DNA of 64,000 nt from Oleiharenicola sp. (GCA_025363455.1 JANYDW010000051.1:1-64000); one strand, 5' to 3'. Positions 9,418 through 18,404 are shown, counted from the first letter of the stretch. Notes: generated from the letters alone by a model not told the origin. Made by a program: numbers and translations.

Positions 9418-10360
9418 CCCGCATCGCGCTCATCGAGTGCCGCATCGCCTCGGCGGAATTGCGGCGGCAGGTCCAGCCGAGCGACTGGATCTTGGTGCAG
9501 TCGAAGCGCACCACCGGCACATCGCCTTTCCAGCCCCGGTCGCCGCCCGTGAAGTCATGGCGGACGCTGCCCGCCGGCAGACCGCAGACCTGCGCGGCAA
9601 GCTCGGCGATCTCCCGCACGGTGATATAGTCGCCGGTGGCGACATTGAACACGTCATAGCGTTCCGGGCTTTTCTCGTTGGCCAGGAAGACCGCCTCGAG
9701 GATGTCCTCGACGTGGATGTAGCTCTTGCTCTGCGTGCCGTCGCCGAGGATGCGCAGCTGGGTCGGATCCTTTTTCAAGCGGCGGACAAAATCATAGCCC
9801 ACGCCATGGGTCTGGCGCGGCCCGACGACATTCGCAAAGCGGAAGGCGCGCGCCGTCAGGCCGAACATGTGGCAATAGGCGCAGATCAATGCCTCGCAGG
9901 CCAGCTTGCTGGCGCCATACGTCGAGATCGGGCGGTTCGGGCCGTAATTCTCCGGAAAGGCGACGCCGGCGTTCTCGCCGTAGATGCCACTGCCCGACAT
10001 GTAGAGGAGACGCTTTGCCCCGGCCACGCGCATGGCCTCGATGACATTTTGCGCCAGGTAGGTGCCTTCCCAGAAATCAATGTCCGGCTGCGTCACGGCC
10101 TTCGCGATGTCGGGATTGGCCGCCAGGTGAAAGACCGTGTCGATCCCCGCCATCGCCGACGTAAGTTTCTTCAGGTCCTTGGCGTCACCTTCAACGACCG
10201 TCAGGCGAGGATCGCCCGCCACCGCGGCCAGATGCTGCCGGGTGCCCGAGGTGAAATTGTCGTAGATGACCAGCCGCTCAACGCTCTTCCGGCCAAGGAG
10301 CCGCGCGGTCAGGTGGCTGCCGATGAAGCCGGCCCCACCACAAACAAAGACATTACGCAT
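9398..10360 (-). CDS. NAD-dependent epimerase/dehydratase, UDP-glucose 4-epimerase-like
   Basis: A 320-residue extended SDR. It shows [10 protein letters not shown] (residues 8-17), MSGSGIYGE with the catalytic Ser region (121-129) and Tyr148-x3-Lys152 in STYGASK. FANVVGPRQTHGVGYDF and SYIHVEDILEAV are typical of UDP-sugar 4-epimerases of the WbpP/GalE group. The ATG at 10360 is chosen because the 24 extra residues from 10432 have no family match and begin before the GxxGxxG strand. It heads a three-gene minus-strand unit with a GT2 and a methyltransferase. UDP-Glc/Gal or UDP-uronic acid forms are both possible substrates. Confidence 0.85.
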   Translation of the reverse strand: MRNVFVCGGAGFIGSHLTARLLGRKSVERLVIYDNFTSGTRQHLAAVAGDPRLTVVEGDAKDLKKLTSAMAGIDTVFHLAANPDIAKAVTQPDIDFWEGTYLAQNVIEAMRVAGAKRLLYMSGSGIYGENAGVAFPENYGPNRPISTYGASKLACEALICAYCHMFGLTARAFRFANVVGPRQTHGVGYDFVRRLKKDPTQLRILGDGTQSKSYIHVEDILEAVFLANEKSPERYDVFNVATGDYITVREIAELAAQVCGLPAGSVRHDFTGGDRGWKGDVPVVRFDCTKIQSLGWTCRRNSAEAMRHSMSAMRDEISHA

Positions 10361-10562
10361 TGAGAAGGGATTACGGGGATTAAATGAGGGCGTGGTGCGC
10401 GGCCGGCCCGCGCGCCCGTCGTGCCGCTCCATGCCCCGGAATCGGAACGCAGCTTCAGGAACTTGTCACGAGAATTTGGCGTGCGCCCAGAGCGAACCAC
10501 GGCTTCCCGACCCGGCCACTCTTCGGACGAGAAGTCCTGCGGGTCCCCGCGAAATTTCGCGC

Positions 10563-11012
10563 TTAGTGCGCGGTGACTTTGATGGAGGCCTGTTTTGCCG
10601 GCGGGGTCTCCCACTTGCCCCAGGACCCGCCCCAGGCAATCTGCGTCCCAGCGAAGTCGACATCACCGGCCTTGCCGCCACGAAACGCCATTCGCGCCCG
10701 CACCAAGGCCCTGGAGCCCTCTGCTCCGGCTGGAAAATCGAATGCCCGGGTGGCCGAGCGTCCCACTTTCTCTGCATAAACCGGCACCCAGGACTTGCCG
10801 CCGTCGGTGGAATACTCGGACTGGAAAAAACTGATCTGCTCGCCATCAGTGGCATCGGTACTCGCCGTGACGGTGACGTGAATCGAATCGCCGGGCCGCA
10901 CGGAAGGCGGCGCGGTGATGACGAGCGTGCGATTGGCCGCAAACGCCGGAACCGCGGCCAGAGCCAGCAGCAAAGGAACAAGGCCGGCAGGAAAAGTGCG
11001 CAGGAGTTTCAT
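10563..11012 (-). CDS. Small secreted protein with an Ig-like/SoxZ-like fold
   Basis: 149 residues. A signal peptide with hydrophobic core GLVPLLLALAAVPAFA ends near residue 25. The mature part contains VITAPPSVRPGDSIHVTVTA and EYSTDGGKSWVPV, the alternating pattern of a beta-sandwich domain. No enzyme motif is visible. It starts head to head with the membrane protein on the plus strand. A periplasmic or surface role is inferred only from the signal peptide; the function is unknown. Confidence 0.65.
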   Translation of the reverse strand: MKLLRTFPAGLVPLLLALAAVPAFAANRTLVITAPPSVRPGDSIHVTVTASTDATDGEQISFFQSEYSTDGGKSWVPVYAEKVGRSATRAFDFPAGAEGSRALVRARMAFRGGKAGDVDFAGTQIAWGGSWGKWETPPAKQASIKVTAH

Positions 11013-11095
11013 TGGCTATTAGACCTGCCCCGCTGCGAATTGTTCAACCCCCAATTGTCCGTCCCGCCTTCCGCGAGTCGCACTCGCCCAGGGGT

Positions 11096-12055
11096 GTGAC
11101 CCTTGGCTTGACGCACTCCGCCGCCAGCCCCACTTCGTTAACACGATTGTTCCTCCCGCGCCTCACCCTTTGGTTGGATCACAACCACCCGGCTTACTGG
11201 ACCGGCACCGTCCTCGCCACCTGCCTCTTCCTCGCCTGGGTGATGGCAGGATTGCGCCCCGTAGACTCCCCGGTCGCACCACGCGAACGCGCGTGGACCG
11301 CCCCGGCCGTCCTGGCCCTGCTTCTCGCCGCCTGGCGCTGGCCCCTGTGGTTTTATCCGGGGGGCTACAACCCCGATGAAAGCCAACTCCTGACCGGAGC
11401 CCTGACCCTGGCCCACGATCCGGTTTTCTGGCGCTCCGTGGACGGTTTCACGGGCGGCCCGCTCGACTTCGGAATTCTCCTCTGGGCCAAGCTTCTCACC
11501 CTGCCGGTGAATTTCCTGACGGCCCGGATTGGCGGCCTGCTGTTGGTCGGGGGCGCGTTGTTCTGCGCCTACCGGACGATGCGAAGTTTTCTTCCGACCG
11601 GAGCCGCCAGACTGGCCCTGCTGCCCGGCGCCCTGTTCTTCGCCATCGTTACCCAGGACGATTTTATCCATTATTCGACCGAACACCTTCCCGTTTTTCT
11701 CGTGGCTTGCGCGTGTTGGCTGTTGGTCCGCAAGGATCCCGATACGGCCGGATACCATGCCAGCTGGTGGGCCGGTGGCGTGGCGGCCGGACTGCTGCCG
11801 TGGACCAAACTCCAGGCGGTTCCTTTCCTGCCAGCGCTCTTGCTCTGGGCGGCCGGCGTCCTCTGGTGGCATCCCGGTCTGACTGTCGCGCGGAGGAGGC
11901 GTCTCAGTGGTGAACTGCTGCTCGCCGCACTGTTGCCCAACCTGGTGGGGCTCGGTCTGGTCGCCGTCACCGGCGTTTGGCCGGTGTTTCTGCGGAGCTA
12001 TATCCTGCAAAACGTGACCTACGTTTCCTCCGGCATGACCATGGCGCAGGTCTGA
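11096..12055 (+). CDS. N-terminal part of a GT-C-like membrane protein, ended by an in-frame TGA
   Basis: A multi-helix membrane region with YPGGYNPDESQLLTGA in the first outer loop. The acidic DE pair after helix 1 is the hallmark of GT39-like GT-C transferases. The frame is open from a TTG at 11012, but that codon overlaps the divergent gene start, so GTG 11096 or TTG 11147 is more likely. The frame stops at TGA 12053-12055 after GMTMAQV and stays open in the same frame from 12056 to 13744. The two halves therefore look like one protein of about 880-910 codons. A TGG-to-TGA or CGA-to-TGA change, or a sequencing error, would explain this. Confidence 0.7.
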   Translation: MTLGLTHSAASPTSLTRLFLPRLTLWLDHNHPAYWTGTVLATCLFLAWVMAGLRPVDSPVAPRERAWTAPAVLALLLAAWRWPLWFYPGGYNPDESQLLTGALTLAHDPVFWRSVDGFTGGPLDFGILLWAKLLTLPVNFLTARIGGLLLVGGALFCAYRTMRSFLPTGAARLALLPGALFFAIVTQDDFIHYSTEHLPVFLVACACWLLVRKDPDTAGYHASWWAGGVAAGLLPWTKLQAVPFLPALLLWAAGVLWWHPGLTVARRRRLSGELLLAALLPNLVGLGLVAVTGVWPVFLRSYILQNVTYVSSGMTMAQV

Positions 12056-12064
12056 CAAATCCTG

Positions 12065-13744
12065 GTGGAGAGTCTGAACCGTACCTGGCATTTCCAAGCC
12101 TGTTTCGCCCTGGCCGGACTCATGGCCCTGGCCGGCAGCCTGGCGGGCCGGCCCCTTGGATTGTGGCGGCGCAGTCTGTGGTGGCTGGGGATGATTCTGT
12201 TCGCCGCCGCAACGGTGGCGGTGCTCACGCCGCGCCGTCCCGCGGCGCACTACCTCCTGTTTCTAATCATCCCGCTGACCCTCTGGTCGGGAGCCGTCCT
12301 CGGATCCATCTGGCATCGATGGGACCGTCGGTGGCTCCGTCTGTCGTTTACGGGAACCTGGGTGGTCCTGGCCGTCGGCGGACCATTGGCCTTGCGCTGG
12401 CAACAACCAGTACCGGAGATGGTGGATCGTCTCACTGAATTCCAAGCGCGGCCGCTCACGGCGGTGGGTCGGATCACGCAGGCATTTGCGCGACCGGACG
12501 ACTCCCTGGCGGTCTGGGGTTGGATGTGCGACTTTTATGTTGAAACGGGTCTGCGTCAGGCCGCGCGCCAGAGCACGACCCACTTATGCATCCAGGATTC
12601 GCCCCGCCGCGATGTCTACCGGGCGGAGTATCTCGCCGATCTGCGCCGCAGTCGGCCCGCCGTGTTTGTCGATGCGGTCGGTCCGACGGCCGACTTCTTT
12701 CAGGACCGCAACCAAACGGGCCATGAAATCTCCCCCGGCCTCGCCGCCTTTGTCCGGGAAAACTACGTTGAAATCATGGATCTGGAATACGCCCGGGTCT
12801 ATGTGCGGACGGACCGCTATGCCGCGAGTCGTCACGACGCCGCGCACCTGCTGACCTTGGCCGTGAGCGGGCGGCCGGTTCGCGGTAAACTTGGCCCCAC
12901 GCCACTCGGCCTCGACCACGCCGGCCTGCAGGCCAACGTTATCGGCGGCCGCCCTGTGCGCATGATGCTGCCGCGCGCCGAGATTTCCTGGCCGCTGCGC
13001 GGCACCGAACGGGAGTTTTATTTTGAATGTGGTTATGACCCGCGAGCCTACCTGGAAGGCGATGGCAACGGCACGCTGTTCACCGCCGAGCTGACTACAC
13101 CCTCCGGCGCGGTCTTTCCCATTTACAGCCGGCTGCTCGATCCGGTGCACAAGAAGTCTGATCGCGGTTTGGTGGGCGATCATTTCGCGTTGCCGCCCGT
13201 GCCCGCGGGTTCCCGGCTCACCCTCCGGACCTCTCCGGGCCCGGAGGAAAACTCCGTGTGGGACTGGGCCTATCTGGCCAGCGCCGCCTTTGACCACAGC
13301 CCGCTGTATTCCTACCGGCAATTCCCGGGCTTCAACCGGGTGCCCGACGCAATTACCGCCGACGTCACGTATCTTGAGACCGAAGGCGCGTTGCCTGTGC
13401 TGGCGCTGCATGCGCCCGCCAGCCTGGCTTTCCGGCTGCATGGTGGCGAGCGGTCCGTCGTGTTTGAATTCGGTTTCCGCGCCGGAGCCTACCGCGACGG
13501 TGGCAAAACCGACGGCGCCGGATTTAATGTGATTCTGAGCCGCGCCGGCCAGCCCGACAAAATCGTGTTTGCTCGTTTGCTGCAGCCTGTTGGTCAGCCC
13601 ACGGACCAAGGCAACCAACACGCCGAACTGACCCTGCCAACCGACATCGAGGCAGGAACTGAACTCGCCTTGACCATTGACCCCGGTCCAAACGGTAGCC
13701 CGGCTTGGGATTGGACCTATCTGGCAAATTTCCAAATCAAGTAA
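12065..13744 (+). CDS. C-terminal part of the same GT-C-like protein, with a duplicated C-terminal domain
   Basis: This 559-codon frame is in phase with the frame ending at 12055, and its apparent GTG start is only 9 bp beyond that TGA. It begins with three or four membrane helices (FQACFALAGLMALAGSLAG, YLLFLIIPLTLWSGAVLG) and then a soluble part. Two tandem domains of about 110 residues follow (roughly 300-415 and 440-559). Each contains a SRLLDPV/ARLLQPV strand and ends in PGP-x5-WDW-x-YLA. They look like carbohydrate-binding beta-sandwich modules outside the membrane. If the TGA is real, the product may be non-functional or restarted at the GTG. Confidence 0.65.
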   Translation: MESLNRTWHFQACFALAGLMALAGSLAGRPLGLWRRSLWWLGMILFAAATVAVLTPRRPAAHYLLFLIIPLTLWSGAVLGSIWHRWDRRWLRLSFTGTWVVLAVGGPLALRWQQPVPEMVDRLTEFQARPLTAVGRITQAFARPDDSLAVWGWMCDFYVETGLRQAARQSTTHLCIQDSPRRDVYRAEYLADLRRSRPAVFVDAVGPTADFFQDRNQTGHEISPGLAAFVRENYVEIMDLEYARVYVRTDRYAASRHDAAHLLTLAVSGRPVRGKLGPTPLGLDHAGLQANVIGGRPVRMMLPRAEISWPLRGTEREFYFECGYDPRAYLEGDGNGTLFTAELTTPSGAVFPIYSRLLDPVHKKSDRGLVGDHFALPPVPAGSRLTLRTSPGPEENSVWDWAYLASAAFDHSPLYSYRQFPGFNRVPDAITADVTYLETEGALPVLALHAPASLAFRLHGGERSVVFEFGFRAGAYRDGGKTDGAGFNVILSRAGQPDKIVFARLLQPVGQPTDQGNQHAELTLPTDIEAGTELALTIDPGPNGSPAWDWTYLANFQIK

Positions 13745-13806
13745 CCGCCGCCCCGCCCGTTTTTCCCGCTTCACCCGGTCCGGCCCCTCTGCTTTCATCC
13801 TCCCTC

Positions 13807-14877
13807 ATGCGCATCCTCATCACCGGCATCTGCGGCTTTGTTGGCAACTCCCTCGCCCGGGAGTTGCTGGTCGCCGGTCACTCGGTCACGGGCTTTGACA
13901 ATTTCATCCGCCCAGGCAGCGAGACCAACCGAGTGCCGCTGGAAAAGCTCGGCGCCAAGGTCATCACCGCGGACCTGCGCGACGCCCGCGCCATGGACGC
14001 GATTCCCCCCGCCGACTTTGTCATCGATGCCGCCGCCAACCCCAGCGTGCTGGCCGGCATCGATGGGAAGACAAGTTCGCGCGAACTCGTGGACCACAAC
14101 CTTACCGGCACGATCAACGTTCTCGAATACTGCAAAGCGCACAAGGCGGGCTTCATCCTCCTCTCGACCAGCCGCGTCTACTCCATCGCCCCGCTGGCGG
14201 CGCTGAAGGTCGAGGCCGTCAGCGACGCCTTCATCCTCACGCCTCACGCCTCACGCCTCACGCCCGGCCTGAGCCCGGCGGGCCTCACCGAGGATTTCGC
14301 CACGCTGGCACCCATCTCCCTCTACGGCGCGACCAAGCTCGCCTCCGAGGCGATGGCCCTCGAATACGGCGAGACCTTCGGCTTTCCGGTGTTCATCAAT
14401 CGCTGCGGCGTGCTGGCCGGCGCGGGCCAGTTCGGCCGGGCCGACCAGGGCATCTTCGCCTACTGGATCAACGCTTGGCGGCGAAAACGCCCGCTCAAGT
14501 ATCTCGGCTTTGGCGGTCACGGCCACCAGGTGCGCGATTGCCTGCACCCGCACGATCTCCTGCCGGTTCTGGAAAAGCAATTCGTCGCGCCGAAGCTCGC
14601 GGTCGCCGACCGGATCGCGAATTTCTCGGGCGGTGCCGCCTCGACCATGTCGCTCCGGCAGCTGAGCGACTGGTGCACGCAGCGCTTCGGCCCGCACGCC
14701 GTCGTGGCTGACGGCACGCCCCGCCCCTTCGACATCCCCTGGATCGTGCTCGACCATGCCAAGGCCACGAAACTGTGGGACTGGAGCCCCGCCACTCCCA
14801 CGACGGCTATTCTCACTGAAATCGCCGACCATGCGGAGCAAAATCCCGGCTGGCTGAAACTGTCGGCACCGCGGTGA
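13807..14877 (+). CDS. NAD-dependent epimerase/dehydratase, CDP-paratose 2-epimerase-like
   Basis: 356 residues from the ATG at 13807; the longer frame from 13705 adds 34 residues overlapping the previous gene. It shows LITGICGFVGNSLA, STSRVYS and SLYGATKLASE (Tyr and Lys of YxxxK intact), then NRCGVLAGAGQFG and GHQVRDCLHPHDL. It is related to, but distinct from, the epimerase at 3163. Between the STSRVYS strand and the active-site Tyr it carries FILTPHASRLTPG, encoded by four tandem CCTCACG heptamers that relatives are not expected to have. Because the unit is 7 bp, a gain or loss of one copy would shift the frame. It follows a membrane glycosyltransferase gene and precedes a GT2. Confidence 0.8.
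   Translation: MRILITGICGFVGNSLARELLVAGHSVTGFDNFIRPGSETNRVPLEKLGAKVITADLRDARAMDAIPPADFVIDAAANPSVLAGIDGKTSSRELVDHNLTGTINVLEYCKAHKAGFILLSTSRVYSIAPLAALKVEAVSDAFILTPHASRLTPGLSPAGLTEDFATLAPISLYGATKLASEAMALEYGETFGFPVFINRCGVLAGAGQFGRADQGIFAYWINAWRRKRPLKYLGFGGHGHQVRDCLHPHDLLPVLEKQFVAPKLAVADRIANFSGGAASTMSLRQLSDWCTQRFGPHAVVADGTPRPFDIPWIVLDHAKATKLWDWSPATPTTAILTEIADHAEQNPGWLKLSAPR
14235..14262 (+). repeat. Four tandem CCTCACG heptamers inside the epimerase gene
   Basis: Exact units lie at 14235, 14242, 14249 and 14256. A 7-bp unit in a coding region can change copy number by slippage and shift the frame, so this is a possible phase-variation site in a surface-glycan gene. Confidence 0.85.
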
Positions 14878-14890
14878 ACGAAAATCACTG

Positions 14891-14953
14891 GTAGGGCGCG
14901 GACTCCGCTCCGCGCCGCAACATGCCCGGCGGTGAAGGGACTCACCGCCCTAC
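14891..14953. repeat. Palindromic repeat, GTAGGGCGCGGACTCCGC family, copy 1
   Basis: It begins GTAGGGCGCGGACTCCGCTC and ends GGACTCACCGCCCTAC, so its ends pair. A close second copy is at 55476-55534. It lies between the epimerase and a GT2 gene. Confidence 0.85.
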
Positions 14954-15011
14954 CCGGATTGGCGGCCACCCAAGGCTTGCCGCGCGGGACATTGTCCCAA
15001 ATGTTCGGCTG

Positions 15012-15788
15012 ATGTTCGGTTCGCCGCGCTCCCGCCCTCCCATCCAGCTTCCGCTGACGCTTTACTCCATCATCATCCCGGCGCGGGATGAGCAGGATTC
15101 TCTGCCGTCGACCATCAGAAACATCTACGAGACGATGCAGGGTGAAGGCGTGCCGCATGAGATTGTCGTGGTGGACGACGGCAGCCGCGACCGCACCTGG
15201 GTCGTGCTGGCGGAGTTGAAGCAGACCGTGCCTACGCTGGCGCCCGTCAAGAATCCCGGCCAGAATGGCTTCGGCCGGGCCGTCCTCTACGGACTTAGCC
15301 AGATGAAGGGCGATGCTTGCGTCATCATGATGGCCGATGCCTCCGATTCGCCCGCGCATGCCGTGCGTTACTGGCGCCTGCTCAATGAGGGCTGGGATTG
15401 CGTTTTCGGCAGCCGCTTCATCAAGGGCGGACAGGTCATCGATTATCCGCGGGTCAAGCTATGGGTCAACCGTCTCGCCAATTTCCTCGTGCGGATCGGC
15501 TTCAACATCGCCCTGAACGACACTACCAACGCCTTCAAGGCCTACCGGCGCACCGTCATCGAGGGTGGCCGGCCTTATCTGGCCCCCCACTTCAACCTCA
15601 CGGTGGAAATCCCGCTGAAGGCCATCGTCCGCGGCTACACCTGGACCGTCATCCCGATCTCATGGCAAAACCGCAAATACGGCGAGGCCAAGCTCAAGAT
15701 CAAGGAAATGGGCAGCCGCTACTTCTTCATCTGCGCCTATGTCTGGCTGGAAAAATATTTCAGCCGGGGCGATTACCGGAAGCGGTAG
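15012..15788 (+). CDS. GT2 glycosyltransferase, dolichyl-phosphate mannosyltransferase-like, soluble type
   Basis: 258 residues from the ATG at 15012; a longer frame to 14922 runs into the upstream repeat. It shows SIIIPARDEQDSLPSTI, VVDDGSRDRTW, MADASDSPAHAVRY in the place of the DxD motif, and QNRKYGEAKLKIKEMGSRY near the end, as in DPM1-type enzymes. It lacks long C-terminal membrane helices, so it should be a peripheral enzyme loading a sugar on a polyprenyl phosphate. It follows the epimerase, which may supply its nucleotide sugar. Confidence 0.85.
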   Translation: MFGSPRSRPPIQLPLTLYSIIIPARDEQDSLPSTIRNIYETMQGEGVPHEIVVVDDGSRDRTWVVLAELKQTVPTLAPVKNPGQNGFGRAVLYGLSQMKGDACVIMMADASDSPAHAVRYWRLLNEGWDCVFGSRFIKGGQVIDYPRVKLWVNRLANFLVRIGFNIALNDTTNAFKAYRRTVIEGGRPYLAPHFNLTVEIPLKAIVRGYTWTVIPISWQNRKYGEAKLKIKEMGSRYFFICAYVWLEKYFSRGDYRKR

Positions 15789-15815
15789 ACCTACTCCGTT
15801 GGGTTTCTCGAGACC

Positions 15816-15921
15816 AACACACCCCGCCCTGTCGGGCACACCTCTCCAGAGGGGAATCAAGACACCACTGGTTGGGGTCCCCTCTGTGAAGAGGGGTGGC
15901 GCGCAGCGCCGGGGTGTGTGG
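15816..15921. repeat. Long palindromic repeat, ACACACCCC family
   Basis: AACACACCCCGCCCTGTCGG at the left and CGCCGGGGTGTGTGG at the right pair, with inner CTCTCCAGAGGGGA pairing to TCCCCTCTGTGAAGAG. It is an intergenic hairpin of about 106 bp, distinct from the other families here. Confidence 0.8.
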
Positions 15922-16011
15922 ATGAACCTTACGGTGTAGCGCCAGCGGCTTTAGCCCGGAAAAAAACAACTTGTTGCCCATCGTCTTCGTACCTTATCTG
16001 TCCGTTTTCCC

Positions 16012-16884
16012 ATGATCTATCTGCTCGGAGGTTCCGGTTACGTCGGTTCGGCTTATCAGGCGCTGTTGCAGCGCAAGGGCTTGCCCTTCCGCAATGTCCG
16101 CCGGGCGGATTTTGACTATACCAACCTCGCTGCCCTGACTGAACTCCTCCGCCGCGAAAAACCGGCCTTCCTGATCAACGCCGCCGGCTACACCGGCAAG
16201 CCCAACGTCGACGCCTGCGAACTACACAAGGCCGAGTGCATCATGGGCAATGCAGTTCTTCCGGGCACCATCGCCCAAGCCTGTGCGGACGCGGGCGTAC
16301 CTTGGGGCCACGTTTCCTCCGGCTGCATCTACACCGGCGCGCGGCCGGACGGCACCGGCTTCACCGAGACCGACACGCCCAATTTCAGCTTCCGCACCGA
16401 CAACTGCAGTTTCTACTCCGGGACCAAGGCCCTTGGTGAGGAAGTTCTCGCCGGCGCGCCCAATGTCTATCTCTGGCGTCTGCGTATTCCCTTCAACCAG
16501 GTCGACTATCCGCGCAACTACCTGACCAAGCTCCTGCGCTACGCCAACCTGCTCGACGCCGAGAATTCCATCTCACAGCTCGACGAATTCGTCGCCGCCA
16601 CCTTCGCCTGCTGGGAAAAGCGCGTGCCCTTTGGCATCTATAACGTCACCAACCCCGGCCACGTCACGACCAGGGAGGTCGTCGCGCTCATCAAGAAAAC
16701 CGGCGTCTCCAACAAGGACTTCAAGTTCTTCTCCGACGAGGCCGAGTTCATGCGCACCGCCGCCAAAACCCCTCGCTCAAATTGCGTGATGAACTCAACC
16801 AAGCTCGCCGCCACCGGCATCAAGCTGACCGAGGTTCACGAGGCCGTGGAACGCGACCTGCGGAGATGGGTGAAGGCGGTTTGA
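16012..16884 (+). CDS. Bifunctional dTDP-4-keto-6-deoxyglucose 3,5-epimerase/4-reductase, plant NRS/ER-like
   Basis: A 290-residue SDR that resembles the plant rhamnose-synthase C-terminal domain (NRS/ER, RHM) more than bacterial RmlD. Diagnostic stretches are NAAGYTGKPNVDACELHKAE, FYSGTKALGEE, LRIPFNQVDYPRNYLTKLLR and IYNVTNPGHVTTREV, the last matching the plant IWNFTNPGVVSHNE region. The cofactor motif GGSGYVGSAY is at the N terminus and YSGTK supplies Tyr and Lys. In plants this enzyme does both the 3,5-epimerisation and the 4-reduction. RfbB and RfbA are encoded just downstream and no rfbC or rfbD is seen, so it likely completes dTDP-L-rhamnose here. Activity is inferred from motif similarity. 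Confidence 0.8.
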   Translation: MIYLLGGSGYVGSAYQALLQRKGLPFRNVRRADFDYTNLAALTELLRREKPAFLINAAGYTGKPNVDACELHKAECIMGNAVLPGTIAQACADAGVPWGHVSSGCIYTGARPDGTGFTETDTPNFSFRTDNCSFYSGTKALGEEVLAGAPNVYLWRLRIPFNQVDYPRNYLTKLLRYANLLDAENSISQLDEFVAATFACWEKRVPFGIYNVTNPGHVTTREVVALIKKTGVSNKDFKFFSDEAEFMRTAAKTPRSNCVMNSTKLAATGIKLTEVHEAVERDLRRWVKAV

Positions 16885-17335
16885 ACCGCGAAGGGCGCGA
16901 AGCACCGCGAAGGCCATGCCAGACGAGCTGCTTTATCGCGACGAAGTTTACCGCATCAATGGCGCATGCTTGGCCGTGCATAAGGACAAGGGGAACGGTT
17001 TTGTTGAACCCGTCTACCAAGACGCATTGGAGATAGAACTGGAGCTTTCCGGCATACCATTCGACGCCCAGCACAATTACCCGATCCACTACCGGGACCG
17101 GCCACTCAAGCACACCTACACCCCCGACCTGCTATGCTTCGAAAAAATCATCGTCGAACTTAAAGCGGCCAAAGCCTTGACCGACGAGCATCGGGCTCAA
17201 TTATTGAATTATCTCAAGGTCACGGGGCTCCAACTCGGCCTTTTGGTCAACTGCGGCTCCCATCCCCGCCTCCAGTGGGAACGGATCATCCTCTCCCAGT
17301 CCTAACTTTCGCGCCTCTTCGTGCCCTTCGCGGTT
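16884..17335. repeat. Palindromic island carrying the GxxExxY gene
   Basis: The left arm 16884-16911 (AACCGCGAAGGGCGCGAAGC then 8 bases) and the right arm 17308-17335 match as reverse complements at 24 of 28 positions. The 396 bp between them hold only the GxxExxY gene. The same arms occur without a gene at 18405-18481. Confidence 0.85.
16916..17305 (+). CDS. GxxExxY family protein, PD-(D/E)xK nuclease-like
   Basis: A 129-residue protein of the GxxExxY family. The name motif is Gly28-Glu31-Tyr34 in NGFVEPVYQDAL. Asp71 in TPDLL followed by Glu81-x-Lys83 in VELKAAKAL gives a PD-(D/E)xK-like core, so a DNA-related role is often proposed; no biochemical function is established. It sits within 10 bp of both arms of a palindromic island, between the NRS/ER-like gene and rfbB, and its base composition is visibly less GC-rich than the rfb genes. 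This suggests a cargo gene inserted into the sugar operon rather than part of the pathway. Confidence 0.85.
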   Translation: MPDELLYRDEVYRINGACLAVHKDKGNGFVEPVYQDALEIELELSGIPFDAQHNYPIHYRDRPLKHTYTPDLLCFEKIIVELKAAKALTDEHRAQLLNYLKVTGLQLGLLVNCGSHPRLQWERIILSQS

Positions 17336-17346
17336 AAATAATCTTC

Positions 17347-18399
17347 ATGAAAATCATCGTCACCGGCGGCGCCGGCTTTATCGGTAGCAACCTTGTCCGC
17401 CTGCTCGTCACAACGACGAATCATACCGTGCTCAACGTCGATGCGCTGACCTATGCCGGCAACCGCCGCTCGCTCGCCGATCTCGAGCAGAATCCCCGCT
17501 ACCGCTTTGCGCAGACCGACATTTGTGACGCCGCGGCGATCGCCGGCCTTTTTACCGAGTTCATGCCCGACTGGGTCATGCATCTCGCGGCCGAAAGCCA
17601 CGTGGACCGCTCGATCGACGGCCCCGGCGCATTCATCCAGACCAACGTCGTCGGCACCTTCTCCCTGCTGCAGGCCGCTCGCGGCCACTTTGAGACGCTC
17701 AGTGGCCCCGCCAAGGACGCCTTCCGCTTCCTCCACGTCTCGACCGACGAGGTCTACGGCTCGCTGGGCGCCACCGGTCTCTTCACCGAGGAGACGCCTT
17801 ACGACCCGCATTCGCCCTACTCCGCCAGCAAGGCCTCGTCCGACCACCTCGCCCGCGCCTGGGCCGACACGTTCAAGTTGCCCGTGCTGGTGACCAACTG
17901 TTCGAACAACTACGGCCCCTACCAGTTTCCCGAGAAACTCATCCCCGTCGTCATCCTCAAGGCCCTGCGCGGCGACCCGATCCCCGTCTACGGCAAGGGC
18001 GAGAACATCCGTGACTGGCTCTATGTCGGTGACCACGCCGAGGCGTTGCATACCGTCATCGCGAAGGGCCGCACCGGCCAGACCTACAACATCGGCGGCA
18101 ACAACGAGCGCCAGAACATCGCCCTCGTGCGCCTGCTCTGCAGCCTGCTCGACGAGTTCCGCCCGCGAAAGGACGGCAAGAAATACGAGAGCCAGATATC
18201 GTTCGTTACCGATCGCCCCGGCCACGACCTGCGCTACGCGATCGACGCCACCAAGATCAAGCGGGAGCTCGGTTGGACCCCCAAGCAGGACCACACCTCG
18301 GGCTTCCGCCAGACCGTGCAGTGGTATCTGGACAACGAAGCCTGGTGGAAGGGTATTCTCGACGGCTCGTACAAGCTCGAGCGGTTGGGCACAGGCTGA
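17347..18399 (+). CDS. rfbB: dTDP-glucose 4,6-dehydratase
   Basis: Converts dTDP-glucose to dTDP-4-keto-6-deoxyglucose with bound NAD. The 350 residues match the family length. It shows [11 protein letters not shown] (6-16), the catalytic Thr133-Asp134-Glu135 in STDEVYG, Tyr158-x3-Lys162 in [27 protein letters not shown] and [11 protein letters not shown], all standard for RmlB. The ATG at 17347 lies just after the GxxExxY island. rfbA follows after a 96-bp island, and the NRS/ER-like reductase lies upstream, giving a complete dTDP-L-rhamnose set. Confidence 0.95.
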   Translation: MKIIVTGGAGFIGSNLVRLLVTTTNHTVLNVDALTYAGNRRSLADLEQNPRYRFAQTDICDAAAIAGLFTEFMPDWVMHLAAESHVDRSIDGPGAFIQTNVVGTFSLLQAARGHFETLSGPAKDAFRFLHVSTDEVYGSLGATGLFTEETPYDPHSPYSASKASSDHLARAWADTFKLPVLVTNCSNNYGPYQFPEKLIPVVILKALRGDPIPVYGKGENIRDWLYVGDHAEALHTVIAKGRTGQTYNIGGNNERQNIALVRLLCSLLDEFRPRKDGKKYESQISFVTDRPGHDLRYAIDATKIKRELGWTPKQDHTSGFRQTVQWYLDNEAWWKGILDGSYKLERLGTG

Positions 18400-18404
18400 T
18401 AAGC

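Noticed and set aside
12053-12055. TGA read as selenocysteine
   Set aside because: No selenoprotein family matches the split membrane protein, and no selenocysteine-insertion hairpin is evident directly after the codon.
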